Below, piece after piece: positions 45,186 to 58,051 of a stretch of DNA of 64,000 nucleotides. Under the pieces are notes generated by a model, which worked only from the letters and a program-made list of their open reading frames with translations, did not search any database and was not told the origin of the DNA. Numbering within the stretch: the stretch's first letter is position 1; every line of letters starts with the position of its first letter. Source of the DNA: Cordilura impudica (taxonomy: Eukaryota > Arthropoda > Insecta > Diptera > Scathophagidae); NCBI GenBank assembly GCA_963682025.1, contig OY821520.1:86163465-86227464 (forward strand). The letters run 5' to 3'. The translations under genes were made by a program, and so were the position numbers.

Positions 45186-45818
45186 TGGTTACAAAAAGGT
45201 TACAAAACATAAGAAGCGTTTCGAAATATTATTTTCGAATTTAAGTGTACTAGTATAAGTCCTCGAAATTCGAGTGCAAATTCTAGGAAATATTATTTTT
45301 TTTTTAAATTTTTGTCTTTCAATGTTTTTTTAATCTACATATATAGAAAACTTATGAATATTTAAATGAGCCTAAAGGTATGTTAATCAATTTTAGTAAT
45401 TCCCAGTTCAACACAGAGCGTCTGATATAAAATTTAAATCATTCGCATTAACAGGGTATGAGGAAATATTATAAATGTTTTATTTAATTAAATTTAATAT
45501 ATTTCTAAGACAGATTAAACACAAATTTTATCATTCTCAGCTTCTCCTCCATATGATCTATATCTTTGCCAATTTTCTCACTCCTCCATGTCCGCATATT
45601 GCTTAAAAAGGGAACTAAAAATTTACTTTCACGTATTAATATATAGATTCTAAAGGAAGGTGTTTTTTAAATTGTCTTCAATATATGAAAATTACTAAAT
45701 ATACAAAATCAATTTTTTCGTTTTTGAAATTAAAGTAAAATGACGAAATGTGCATCACAAAAAGAAGACATTTAGCTTTGTATAAAAGGTGTTAAGTTTT
45801 CCACATAGCCAAGTTAGG
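45186..45818. other. A+T-rich spacer
   Basis: No supported feature. Confidence 0.4.
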
Positions 45819-46165
45819 CAAGTTTGAAAATTATAGTCAGTCTAGGTCGACTATATGATAATCTATACCAAGAGTTTAGAAGATGAGTCCTAGGTTCAAC
45901 TAATTTGATACAGAAAATGAGCATAGAATCAATTTGTGTAAAATTTTTATAAACTTGTTGCCTGCCAATATTTAAAAATTAATAACTGTTGTAAACATAA
46001 CTAAAATATGTACAACTAAAAAAATATGTGTAACCAGAAAATTGAGAAAAATCTGTGCATTGCTTTTGTTTTTAGCTATATTTTAGTAAAGATCGGGATT
46101 CAACTTTATATGAGGACTATGACAAAAAATTGTCCCACAGGTTTAATATTTGATTTAATCGTGAT
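45819..46165 (-). mobile_element. HINE-A 3' half, old copy
   Basis: It starts at the palindrome (ATAGTCAGTCTAGGTCGACT) and continues through the GGTTCAACTAATTTGATACA block to GGACTATGACAAAAAATTGTC, then fades. Confidence 0.7.
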
Positions 46166-47214
46166 TTACAATATAGGAAAATTTCGGGTATCGCTTAATT
46201 TTTGAATTATGGAAATCCGGTAATAACTAAGTATATATATATTTTTGTATATATATATTCATATAAATTTTTGAGATTTTTAGAATTTTTAGACAAAATT
46301 AAAAAGGAAAAAATCTCTATTTTTTAAATATGGAAGAGAAAAATAGTATATGAATTATTAGCTTCTTGCGAAATTGAAAAATCTAAGGTCAAATAATTTT
46401 TTGGTTTTTTGGTCTTTTATGGATATCAAGATATACTCATAGTGAAATTAGCCTTTTCGATAAGATGAACAAGTGAAATGTCCTTAAATTATATTTAAGT
46501 TTCCGTACGTGGAATCCTCCATTTATATTCAAAGAATGTAACTAACTTGTTATAGATCACTCTTTTTGATAAAATTTAGCATGCATCTTTTCCCCTTGTA
46601 AACTAAGAAATTTTAAACCTTTCTCTCAACAGTTTCTGAAATATGCTAAATGTGATTCAATCAGATACAACTGAATACAATATTCTAAACTTTAGACTCT
46701 AAAGTAATTATCTTTAAAACTTGTTAACCTATAATTCTGATCAAGTTCTGAGTTAACTGGTAGTGATGTATTCTTCACAAGATTATTTTTATCATCAAAC
46801 AACAACAACACATATGTTTTTAAAATTTAAAAAAATACAGATTTTTGTGATAAACTTTTCAATACTAAAACCATATGATCGCGACCTTTGATACTTTTCA
46901 GACCATATCCTAACTAACTACTTTCTAACTGCTATCAAAAATAACTAGAAATACCTCTGTGATTTGTTTATGATTTTGACTAGCTACAGAAGTTAAAGTT
47001 TAAAATTATGGAATATTCCTTAGTTGAATTGTATCATTTGTATAAATTTTTATTGAATTCTGATCAGGTTTTATTTTTCATAAAACAACATGGATGGTCC
47101 CAGAATAACCCGAACTGATGCATGAAAACACAGAAGAAATTAGTCACCGTTATGTAATTCTATACTTTCAGTTGGAAGATCTCAGTCCAAACAATACTAA
47201 GGCCGAGCTAGATA
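46166..47214. other. A+T-rich sequence, no gene recognised
   Basis: Nothing could be supported. Confidence 0.45.
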
Positions 47215-48052
47215 CTATACTTGGATGTCTGCTCCTTCGTTGATGACTGTAAAATATTTGGGTGGCAGAATTTAAATGAGGCCATACGAGCTGCCAAGAC
47301 GAACAGCATAGTGGTCGATCAATTGAACTGGCCACGCCAGAAATGGCTAATAAACTTCACAAAATGGTATGGGATGATCGTCTGTTGAAATTGCGTAAGC
47401 TAGCTGGAATGATTGGTATTTCAAAAAGTCCCATATTGGTCGAAAATTTGCAGATGAGATAGCTGTACCCAAGTAGGGTGCTGCGTTTTCTCGCAATAGG
47501 ACAAAAAACAAAGAACAAAAACAGATGTTCCAGAAGTTTGGCGATGTTTCGTACAATAAAGCAGAGTTTTTGCGTCGATTCATAACCATGGATGGGACAT
47601 GGGTCCAACCATTTTACACCTAAGCCAAAGGAACAGAGAAAACAGTTAACTGAAGCGGGAGAATCGTTTTCAAAGAAAGTGAAGACCGATCTCTGTAGGT
47701 AACATTATGGCGTCTGTTTTTTATATTGCGTGTGGAATAATTTTTCTTGATTAACTTTCAAAAGAGCAAACAACACACAGCAAGTATTATGCTAATATAT
47801 TACAGCATTTACGTGGTGAAATTAAGGAAAAAAGGCCGCATTGACGAAAAAGGAAGAGCTGCTCCATCAGTTCTCACCTTTACTACTGCGATCGCTTCAT
47901 TATGTAATTTTTTCGCTAGACTTAGCTCTTTTTTGATTTTTTTTCTGTTTCGAAAGTCGAAGAAATTGCTCGACAGTAAAAGATTTGCCAACAATGAAGA
48001 GGTGGAATTTGCGGTTGATGGCTATTTTAATGAGCTAGGCTATTTTTTATAA
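47215..48052 (+). pseudogene. mauritiana-type mariner transposase relic
   Basis: Blocks in order across frames: GRSIELATPEMANKLHKMV, DDRLLKLRKLAGMIGISK (helix-turn-helix/linker), SRNRTKNKEQKQMFQKF, NKAEFLRRFITMDGTWVQPF (first D; DE changed to DG), then the KLRKKGRIDEKGRAAPS region (where the second D block should be) and KRFANNEEVEFAVDGYFNEL near the C-terminus. The open frame 47747-48052 covers the last part. There are several stops and frameshifts. Terminal repeats were not found. Confidence 0.82.
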
Positions 48053-50656
48053 ATTCGCTCTTATGTATGATTTTAGTTATTTTCATATTTTGTAATTTCT
48101 GTTTATTTTGAAGTTAATCATTATATTAAAGCAATTATAATAATCAACAATGTAAAAATCCTTAACTATAATTATAAGATTTGTAATCGTCTTGTTTTGA
48201 CAATAAATACAAATACAAATACAGTTCTTACTATAAAAAGGTAATTGAAGGTATTGAATATTGCTGGGAAAAGTGTATAAAGCTAAAAAAAAAGACTATG
48301 TATATAAAGAATCGATCACCCAGTAGATTCGCTTTTGAAAATGTCAAATATAAGGTTAATGTCAGTTTGCTCATCAAAATAAAAATATATATATGTATAT
48401 TACTTTCTTTATGATTTTAGTTAAAATGTTTGTGCATTTGGTTTAAGTTTGATTGATTCTTTTTGTAAATTCATTTAATTTAATTTATATAATTATTTTC
48501 CAATACAACAAGATTTACAATCTAATAATTAAAGTAATGGATTTTTACAAAGTAATGATGAAAAAGTACATGTAAAAATACACAGTATATAAATACACAG
48601 TATAACAAAAAGAAAAAAAAATGGTCCACAGAATTGTGAATCAGATTTTAATGAGCTTGTAATAATATATTTTTTTTTGCTCTTCTCCTTATTATACTAA
48701 TAATTTAGTTATAAGTATTTTTTCAAAAAAAATCAACCCCTTCCATCAACTCAAATTTAATATCCACATCAAGTAGGAAATGTCTATCACTGCTTGCAGT
48801 TGTAATATAAAAGATAAAAATACAGGTCGCAAATATGATGATTAGCTCCAGGATGCTCGGTGTAAAAATTGCCAGAAACCGAAAAATGTTCAGACTTAGC
48901 TCCCATGAGAATTTCGCATCTAATCATATAATTCTTGATATAATTTGGAATATGCCTATTCTTTAGAAACATAAAGTATCAGTCTAACTTAATATAATGC
49001 ATGATTATATTTGGTCTTAATCCCCATGACAAACAGCCTTCTAATATTTTTTTAAAATCTATTTTTATACTTGGTGTGTTATTTCAGCATAGTGGTTGGG
49101 CATGTGTTTGTATAAAAGTTTTCTTTGTTTATTGTAATATTCTCATTGGTATGATAGGTAACAAATATATTTTTAATTATTTAATGAATTTATGTCACAC
49201 ATAGTTCTAATTTAAATAAAAATTAAATTACAAATGGAAGAATTTTACAACGTCGAAACTCGAGGGTAGTTCAATAAAAATGTATAGTGAATGTATAGTG
49301 AATTTGCTTCAAGTCTAGCACATTTGATCTCTCTACTGCATGCATCTCAATATATGTATATGAATAGGTTCACACATATGCCGTAACTAAAAATTTAAAA
49401 ATTAAATATAAAATAAAACTACTGTCGTAGCACCATTAAAAGCAACGCATAGCCATAAATATGCTTACAATTAACATCGTATGAAGATACACACACATTA
49501 CTTTCATTTTCATTGCATGACATTGAACTGGTTTGTTTTCAATGTTAATAACTGAGTAAGAAAAGAGATAATATTTTTGTAATCTAAGCTTTATGTAAGT
49601 GTTAACTTTGTTGACTATTTGAAAAGCTAAAAAATTGTATTAGCTGTTAAAAAGTTTTTATTATATTAGTGGGGCTAACGCCATCTTTGTTAAAATTTAT
49701 ATACTTCAGTTCAAAGCTTAAGCTAAGCTTTTTATTTCCAAGTTTATTTTTTATTGCTAACATGTGTTGAAAATGCACAACTTTGATGCGATTATTTAAC
49801 AGAAAATTGTACATATATGCAATAAATCCCATATATGTTTTATCAGTTATATTTCTGTTTGTTTAGGTTAACCGAAATATCTGTATACTATATATATCGT
49901 AAAAAAGTTTTGAATGCCTAAATTGTAGAATGAAAGAATCAACACTATTAAAAGATAAAAATGTAAAAAAATATAAATAATAGAAAAATTAGGACTGGAA
50001 AGAGACCCTTGAATAATCTCTTGATTAATGTCGATACATTTAAAGTTTCGTTCTTAAGTCTTTTGTTTTACGTAACAAAGCTCTCATTGTTGTCAAAGAA
50101 GGTCAAAAATATCAGAAAAAATAAAAAACAAATAAAAAATTATTTAAAAAGGAGCAAAAAAAGTTTTTATTCACTTATGTTCTTTTAATATCAAAAAAAA
50201 CTTTTACTCCATTTGGTTCGGAGTTTCAAAAACAGGGGCCACTTAAGCTTTTTAAGACTTTTAGTTGGTTGGCATCAGTTTTAAAATCTTGTCAAAACTA
50301 GATAAACCAGATAATTATATTGGCACCGACTGCGGTGATTTATATTGTCGAATATATCACAAGAAGTTGCTTGCCGACTTGGCCGTATAGCTTGATTTTT
50401 GATTCGAAAAACCCCCACTTCATCACAGATGTTTTATGAATTTCCAAAAAAATATATAAGCTTCATATATTCGTATATCTGTAAAAGAAAAGAAAAAAAA
50501 TCACAAATTGAAAAAATTCAAAATTATTGCAATTTTATAAAACTTTTGCAATTTAACCATTTATATGATATGAAATTTGCAACAAGAACTGAAATTGATA
50601 AAATTGAAAAAAAAATTAAAATTAAGAATTTTTTTTGGTTTTTTGATTATATTTTT
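48053..50656. other. A+T-rich sequence, no gene recognised; possible retroposon tail and HINE-A scrap
   Basis: ACAATAAATACAAATACAAATAC near 48202 (given approximately; pieces AATAAATAC and AAATACAAATAC) resembles the 3' tail of a non-LTR element. A faint HINE-A fragment, plus strand, lies near 48822-48970 (CAGGTCGCAAATATG, AATGTTCAGACTTAGCTCCC). The 121-codon frame at 50399 has no motif. No gene is supported. Confidence 0.45.
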
Positions 50657-53350
50657 TATACCCTCCACTCCAGTGTGCAGAGGGTATATAAATATAAGTT
50701 TGTCACTCCGTTTGTAATAAATAGAAAAAAAATTTTGGACCCCATAAAATATATATATTTGTGATCCTTATAACAACCGGAGTTGGTATAGCGATGTCTG
50801 TCCGTCCGTCTGTGGAAATCACGATGGCGGCATCAATCGGGGAGCTAAGGTGCTAGCTGACATAAAAAATTATTCGCTAACATCCTGAAAAGTTTGCTAT
50901 TTAAAATCGTCCAAATCGGTCGATTAGTGCCCGAGATTTGAATGAAGAACTAAAAAAAGTCTTGAAAAAATGTAATTTTCTATGTTGTTCCTGTCACGAT
51001 CACGACATTAATAGGATAGCTAAGGTGATCATTTTTAGTGAGAGTGATTCTCCAAATTCATGGGAAGATTTCCTTTTTAAAAATCATTAAAATCGGTGGA
51101 GCAGGTCCAGTGAAATCTCTGAAAAAGTAATAAAAAAAATGAAAAATATGATGTTTCTATAGTGTTCTTGTTGTCATTCTAAATGTTATATTGTTGTCAT
51201 AGCTGGACTTATTGTTTTTGTGGTCGTTGTGGTAACAATATAATAAAAACTAACCCTTTGCACTTTTTTTTATCAACTCTGGTAGCAAAATTTAAAAGTT
51301 TCCATTGTTTTGGCATCACTTACAAAATTTGTTAGATCATTTGTGTCATTGCCACGAGCCTGCCTGCAAAGTTTCAGATCGATTGGGTCACGGAAAGGGG
51401 TTAAAATCGATCCAAAATTCTTCCGCAAGCAGACACTACGAGTTGATATAAAGGGAGTAAAAATTCACCAACATCTAAAGCAAATAATGCTAAAATACTT
51501 AGTTGAAAATAAAAAACAATGTAAATTTAGCAAAAAAAAAAAATATGTATAAATTTATTTAAAGAGAAAAACAAAAAAATAACGTTTGATGTTGTATTTT
51601 TTGCGTGTAATATTTACATATACATACATTAAATAATACAAATAATATATGTACATTTATTCGTTATATGTATGTATATCCATAATAACTACATGTTAGA
51701 AATAAATCGGTATATTATTTTATTTACATAAATTTCTGCAATATTTTGTTGTGGGGAAAATACATTTCTTTTGCATTAACAGAGTGTCACTTCATTTTGC
51801 TCAACGTGACTATGCCACAATAGATGGCGCCACAATTTTTGTTCTAATTAGCTTTGCAATAGTTATTTCTATTTTAACATGAATGTCAATAGTTTCAAAT
51901 AGATATTATACATAACAATGTTAAGAGTATACACGGGCAGGTCTTTCATTTCATACGTTTTTTCATTATTCTTTTACAAATATGAACATAAGTTTGGCAT
52001 ATTAACTTTTTGTTGTCTTTACAAAATAGAGTTACCGAGTTATCAATGAGTTTTGTGCTTTCAAAAAAGTTCTACATAGTTATATAGAATTATTATTCTG
52101 CTTTACCTATAAATTATCTGATTGCGATTACATCTAATTTTTAAAAATTGTTTATAATTACTAAAGCATTATTATTCACATAAATACAAAATTGCACTTT
52201 TTAAATTTTCCATTCAAATTTAAGAAAATATCAATTCTAAAAACTGGAATTAAAATTTCCAATTATAAATTAGAAAATATTAACTGAATTTCAAAAAATC
52301 ATATCAAAACGTCGGAATTAATAATTTTAAATTTAGAAGACATCAATTGCATCTTTAATATATACATTTTATTCGCTAAACACAAATTGAAATTCCAAAA
52401 AAAAAACACCAAATATGTTTACATTTAAAAAAAATATTGCCATTCAGGAGAAATTAATAGCTTTTCAGTACCGCGATTCAGTAACTTCTTTTAACGATAG
52501 TCGAATCGTTAAAAAAAATAAAATAGCAAAAATATCAGTAAAATTTTTAAACGATATTCGATATTGTTAAAGTCAGCTGTTGTTGTTATCTAAACGACAA
52601 CCATTATTGTGTTGTTTATTCAATCGATAAAAACTTTAATTTTTAGGTTGAAATGCCATAATACATAAATAAAAATCATAACATAGTGAAAATATTTTTC
52701 TTCTATTAAAAAACTTTTTTATATAAATAAAAAAATTAAATAGCATATTCAATTCATTACTTCATTTTCAAATAAATAAACGCAATTTGATGAGAATGTT
52801 ATTTTTACATATATTATTTTTCACAATATTTTTTTGGATGAATATTTGAAGTTTTTCAGAAAATAAAGATAACAAACTATTTTATTTAAAATGTTTGGGA
52901 CATTTGCTTTTTTGCGTTTGGCATCCCTAATTTAATTATTTATTATTATAAATTTATTCTCTATGTTTTCCAAATATGGCAATATTTTAATAAAAAAATT
53001 GAGATAGCTTTTTTTGGTTATTATTTTGTTACTCCATCCTACCTATATTGCCGCAATGAAAAAATATTTCGCCAGTTAAAAGAAACTACGCAGCCATCTC
53101 CAATTAGCACGATTTAATGCATATAGCCACCCTACACAACCATTACCTTTGCAATGGAGGTTAAGGCGAGCTATTTAATTAGCAAAAACTAAATTAAACG
53201 AGAAGTTATGTCATATAACGGGAAACGCATGCATATAGGTAACGCATACATATTTTTCCAATATTTTGTTAACACTTATTATCAATACTCAAACCGAGGT
53301 GGAGGGTATGAAAGATTCGGCACAGCCGAATTTAACACTCTTACTTGTTT
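50657..53350 (+). mobile_element. HINE-B: long Helentron-like element
   Basis: The 5' end TATACCCTCCACTCC is followed by GCAGAGGGTATATAA, CACTCCGTTTGTAAT, GACCCCATAAAATATATATA, the GCGATGTCTGTCCGTCCGTC microsatellite and several hundred bases of DINE-like body. The 3' end has GGTGGAGGGTATGAAAG, a perfect 7-bp hairpin ATTCGGC-ACA-GCCGAAT (53314-53330) and CTCTTACTTGTTTT. The 5' subterminal repeat is inverted near the 3' end as expected. About 1.5 kb of plain A+T-rich DNA lies between (51500-53020) with no Rep/helicase frame. This may be one long element or two partial copies. The ends are certain. Confidence 0.55.
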
Positions 53351-53829
53351 TTTAATAACATTCAGCAAAAATTTTTCAACCCTGGCCAAGATTCCCACTA
53401 TAAAACACACAACTTGAAAGCAAGAGTACTAACCACTAGCCTATGAGCAATTGTTAGTTGCAAGACTGGAGACTAAAGTCTTGAGACTAACATGTACATG
53501 CACAATAAAAAAAATTAAAAATTTGCAAAACTTCATCCCATGGAAAAAAAATGTCACAAATTGAGGTTAAAGATAGACTTTTTGAAAGATAGTAAAAGTT
53601 GCTCAAGAAAGTATGAAAAATATATTTGGTCTGATTGCATTTGTCGTCTCGAGAGGGCGCTAAACTCAGAAAATTTTATGCAGAAATGACAACGAAAAAT
53701 GGGTTTTAGTTGTTTTACGAAAGCAATTCTTAAAAATACATTTTTTTCTAAACTGGTTTTGTTTTTAATTACCTTAATATATTTGTAGTTATGTTCAAAT
53801 ATAGATTTTAGTACATGATTACAAAGTAA

Positions 53830-54662
53830 TTAGTTTTTATTGCTCCGAAAAATACTTTTATATTGTTGAAAATATAAAAATTACTGAAGTTTGGAATATA
53901 AAAAAAAAAAATAATATAAAATTAGATATTTCTCTTTTTTTGTAAATTTATACTGTTACCTATAGAACGTTAAAAATTTTTTATCGCAAATTGAAAAAAA
54001 TGCATTTTTTGAAATAGCTAAATTCATGATTTTTACTAAAATTTTACGACTTAGTATTCAACTTCAGCTAGAATGTATGCTAAATAAATCTTAAGTTATA
54101 AATTAGATGCAAACAACAATAAGAAATTAATTAAGTTTTGGTATATTGTACCAAAGCTTTACAAAAGGGTGTTAATTTAAGACAACTTTGGACGAAATGG
54201 ATTAATCAGTTTCTGCATGAAACTCCAGATTTTGAAAAGGTAAATGTGAAATAAACATCTATTTAATTGATTTTAAAAAATATGTACTCCCTTATTGTTT
54301 TTAAAATGGAATAGATATACAAAATAAATTGGCCGTTATGTTATAAAGTTTTGTTTGTATCATATTTTTAAGTTCTGTTTGTTTCATATTTTTCGTTATG
54401 ATTTATTATAATATTTCAAATTAGAGACGGTGATGAGGCACCAATTATTTAAATTTAAATACACGTGCGTGATAGTTATTTTTTAATTAGAATTTTGAAA
54501 GAAATTTTAATTTCCTATAAAAATTTCGTGTAAACGTAAGTGTTAAAAATTTAATTGTCTTTCAATAAAATATCAGAGGTGGAGAAATATGTAAAATTCA
54601 ACATAGGCGATTCGTATTTTAACAAGAGAAACTTTGTACAAAATATTAAGTTTTTTAATAAT
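53830..54662 (+). repeat. Segmental duplication, unit 1
   Basis: It matches 55493-56798 in order: TTGCTCCGAAAAATACTTTTA, AAAAGGTAAATGTGAAATAA, TTGGCCGTTATGTTATAAAG, AGAGACGGTGATGAGGCAC, ATACACGTGCGTGATAGTT and ACATAGGCGATTCGTATTTT. Unit 1 has about 325 bp (53906-54230) absent from unit 2, and keeps an uninterrupted site at 54361-54375 where unit 2 has a HINE-A. It ends at the HINE-A at 54663. Confidence 0.85.
54157..54239 (+). other. Candidate coding exon (LRQLWTKW...)
   Basis: An 83-bp open segment ending in a splice-donor-like AAAAG|GTAAATG encodes a plausible peptide (GVNLRQLWTKWINQFLH, then ETPDFEK). It is absent from unit 2 of the duplication. The upstream acceptor is weak and the protein is not recognised, so this is speculative. 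Confidence 0.25.
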
Positions 54663-55450
54663 AAAACAAGTAAGAAAATTATAGTCGGTCTAGACCAACT
54701 ATACGATACCCTATACCATGCGTTTAGAGACCCTACCTCTCAGGCCCAGCTAACTGGATATAGGAAATAAGCATAAACCAAATTTGAGTTGGATTTTTAT
54801 TAATTTTTTCGGCTGCAGATATGAAAAAGTTCATATCGGATGCTATATCTATATGAGGACTAGGGCCAAAAATGGACCGATCCTGATTATGTTTAGGAAA
54901 GTCTCTTGTATTTTGCAAAAATATACACAAAAAAAATTTGAGAAGAATCAGTGCAATATTTTTGTTTTTTGATAGATTTAAGTGAAGATCGGGAAGCAGC
55001 TCTATATGGCGCCAAAGGGATCATTTTTGGACTACTCATTAATGGATGTATTGAACGCATACAAATCCAATTTGAGTAAGATCTATATGACAATTTGGAT
55101 CTTATGGCAATTTATGTCGATTTCATAGGGGTAATTTGTATGGGGGCTAGGTCTGAACATGGACCGAGTCTCACCAATTTCAATAGCGTTCATCCCATGG
55201 CCGATAAAAGCTTATATACCAAATTTCATCAAAATATATTTATATTTGCGACCTGCAGTTTGATTACAAACTTTACATGGACACACAGACGGACGGACGG
55301 ACGGACGGACGGACATTGTTAAATCAACTCAGAAAGTGATTCTGATTCGATCGGTATAATTAAAGATGGGTCTAGGTCAAATATTTTTGGTTGTTACAAA
55401 CAGCAGCACAAAGTCATTATACCCAAACCACATAGTGGTATAGGGTATAA
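54663..55450 (-). mobile_element. HINE-A at the duplication junction
   Basis: Complete: palindrome variant GGTCTAGACCAACTATACG, GGAC run at 55286-55314, TATACCCTATACCAC terminus. It interrupts the exon-like sequence of unit 1 at a T-rich site that is uninterrupted in unit 2 (56790-56800). Confidence 0.92.
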
Positions 55451-55492
55451 CAACAAAGAAAATATCTGGCCAAACATATTAAAAATAAAACA

Positions 55493-56798
55493 ATATATTT
55501 AGTTTGTAATGCTCCGAAACATACTTTTATTTTGTTGAAAATATAAAAGTTACTGAAATTTGAAATATAAATGAAATGAAAAGGTAAATGTGGAATAAAC
55601 ATATATTTATTCGATTTTAAAAAATATATACACCCCTATTGTTTTTAAAATCGAATAGCTATACAAAATAAATTGGCCGTTATGTTATAAAGTTTTGTTT
55701 GTATCATATTTATACCCTATACCACTATGTGGTTTGGGTATAATGACTTTGTGCTGCTGTTTGTAACAAACAAAAATATATGACCTACACCCATCTTTAA
55801 TTATACCGATCGAATCAGAATCACTTTGTGGTTCGATTTAACGATGTCCGTCTGTCCGTCCGTCCGTCTGTGTGTCCATGTAAAGCTTGTAATCAAACTG
55901 CAGGTCGCAAATATGAAAATATTTTGATGAAATTTGGTATTTGTTCTTTTATGGGATGAACGCTATTGAAATTGGTGAGAATCGGTCCATGTTCAGACCT
56001 AGCCCCCATACAAATGACCCCTATGAAATCGACCAAAATTGCCATAAGATCCAAATTATCATATTAATCTTAGTCAAATTGGGTTTGTATGTATATATTA
56101 CATCCATTAATAAGTAGTCCAAAAATTGTCCCTATTGGACAACTCTTAGTCATAGGCCCCATATAGAGCTGCTTCCCGATCTTCACTTAAATCTATCAAA
56201 AAACGAAACTATTGCACTGATTCTTCTCAAATTTTGTCTGTATATATTTTTGCAAAATACAAGAGACTTTACCAAACATGGTCAGGATCGGTCCATTTTT
56301 GGGCCTAGTCCCCATATAGATATAGCATCCGATATGAACTTTTTCATATCTGCAGCCGAAAAAATTAATAAAAATCCAACTCAAATTTGGTTTATGCTTA
56401 TTTTCTATATCCAGTTAGTTGGGCCTGAGAGATAGGGTTTCTAAACGCATGGTATAGGGTATCGTATAGTCGGTCTAGACCGACTATAATTTTCTTACTT
56501 GTTTTAAGTTCTGTTTGTTTCATATTTTTTGTTTTGATTTATTATAATATTTCAAATCAGAGACGGTAATGAGGCACAAATTATTTAAATTTAAATACAC
56601 GTGCGTGATAGTTACTTTATAATTAGAATTTCGAAAGAAGTTTTAATTTCCTATAAAAATTTCGTGTAAACGTAAGTGTTAAAAATTTAATTGTCTTTCA
56701 GCAAAATATCAGAGGTGGATAAATATGTAAAATTGAACATAGGCGATTCGTATTTTAACAAGAGATACTTTGTACAAAATATTCAGTTTTTTTATAAT
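55493..56798 (+). repeat. Segmental duplication, unit 2 (contains a HINE-A)
   Basis: It is homologous to 53830-54662. It is interrupted by a plus-strand HINE-A at 55708-56505 and resumes at AAGTTCTGTTTGTTTCATAT. It carries the intact candidate exon at 56702-56891, which extends past the unit. Confidence 0.85.
55708..56505 (+). mobile_element. HINE-A with a known empty site
   Basis: Complete, from TTTATACCCTATACCAC to the perfect palindrome and CTTACTTGTTTT. Comparing the empty site in unit 1 (CATATTTTTAAGTTCTG) with this filled site (CATATT...TAAGTTCTG) shows that the insertion fell within a T run, as expected for Helentrons. Confidence 0.94.
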
Positions 56799-56891
56799 AA
56801 AATGAGTAAATTGTGGAAAGAAGGTTATTTTATTTTGAAAATACAGCAACATTCTAAATGGTTGAGTTGTACATTTTTTGATCCCAAAAAT
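56702..56891 (+). other. Candidate coding exon (KISEVDKYV...)
   Basis: A 190-bp open segment is bounded by a good acceptor (pyrimidine tract TTAATTGTCTTTCAG|) and donor (AAAAAT|GTAAGT). It encodes 63 codons including KISEVDKYVKLNIGDSYF and LWKEGYFILKIQQHSKWL, then FFDPKN. Its paralogue in unit 1 has lost the acceptor (CAG to CAA) and is cut by a HINE-A. The protein family was not recognised. The donor of the upstream candidate exon (phase 0) does not match this exon's start phase, so they are not directly joined. Confidence 0.35.
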
Positions 56892-56929
56892 GTAAGTTTT
56901 ATAGTTTTTTACTTTAAAATTTTAAATTA

Positions 56930-57489
56930 ATGAATATAAAAATACTTAGGAATCTACCACAAGTAAAAATGTGGCTACCATATACCCAACATCAGTTTGT
57001 AATGTAACAACTGCGACAATACTACTTAAAATAAAAAACAATTATGATTTTTAATTTCAGGATATATGAGAGATATGCATGTTCTTGCAAAAATTGTGTT
57101 AACATTTTGCATTTAGTCTTGTAGGAAAAAAATTTACAAATTTTCATATATCTATGATAACTTATTCTAGTTTTACAAAGTTTTTAAGAAAAAGGACATA
57201 TGTCAGGTTAGCGAGTCCTTGCTTGAATCAAAGGAAAAACTGTCATAAATAGGAAATCTTTGATTTTGTAAACAATTTTGGAAATATTTTGATAACTTTG
57301 GAAGCTTTTATTATACATATCATTATTCTATATACATATATAGGAGGTACACGTGTCGTTTTGTTTTTGAATTTTTACCTTTCTATTATGAAAACCAATA
57401 TTCGTATTATTCTAACCATTTGGGACGCTATAATTACATTTTTAAGATTCAGGATATATGGGAAGTATAAAGTAGTGCTTCGATATTTT
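56930..57489. other. A+T-rich spacer
   Basis: No supported feature. An ATTTCAG acceptor-like site near 57060 opens only a short frame. Confidence 0.35.
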
Positions 57490-57830
57490 TGAAACTCTTT
57501 CTTTTAACTCATACTCTCTCTGTCTGCCATGGGGCAACCCCATTCCCCCTCATCCATATGATCTGAAACTTTGTTCATAGACTTGTTGTGGCCAAAGATT
57601 AATTTTAAGATAGGCACACATAGTCACGCACAGCCGCGGAGTAATTTAAATCCCATTTCTCCTCATCTGATCGATCTGAAACTTTGTCCACAGACGTGTT
57701 GTCACAGAATATTAATTTAAAGATAGTCACGCATAGTAGCGCACAGTCAGGAAGATATTCAAGTCTCAAATGCGTAAGGAAAGAAAGAGTTTTAAAAAAA
57801 CTTTGTTTTTATGGGTTAGATTATTAGTTT
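57490..57830 (+). repeat. Family J: two tandem units of about 112 bp
   Basis: It starts AAACTCTTTCTTTTAACTCA, then CTGTCTGCCATGGGGCAACC, with two ATCTGAAACTTTG occurrences at about 57560 and 57673. It ends GGAAAGAAAGAGTTTT and TTTTTATGGGTTAGATTATT as in the 19362-19935 copy. Confidence 0.75.
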
Positions 57831-58051
57831 GTTAATGTTGCTATTGGGGTTAATTGAACTAGAAACAATGGTAAATTGTAACCTTTTTCGGTCGAGTTTT
57901 TTGTTGTAGATTGGCTCACTTGAATAAATTTTAAAGCATCATTCTCATATGTGCACAGTTCATTAAATATTTTATCTGTAGGTATATTTGCTTCAAGGCC
58001 TCTTAAAATATATGCCTTATTTTTCTACCTTTTGGTGTAAAAGTGAAGAAC

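Noticed and set aside
50399..50764. 121-codon frame as a gene
   Set aside because: Low-complexity Lys/Phe/Ile composition, no motif, and it runs into the start of HINE-B.
53397..53450. tRNA gene on the minus strand (GGCTAGTGGTTAGTACTC)
   Set aside because: The A-box-like part is good, but the B box and acceptor stem do not form. At most it is a decayed tRNA-derived fragment.
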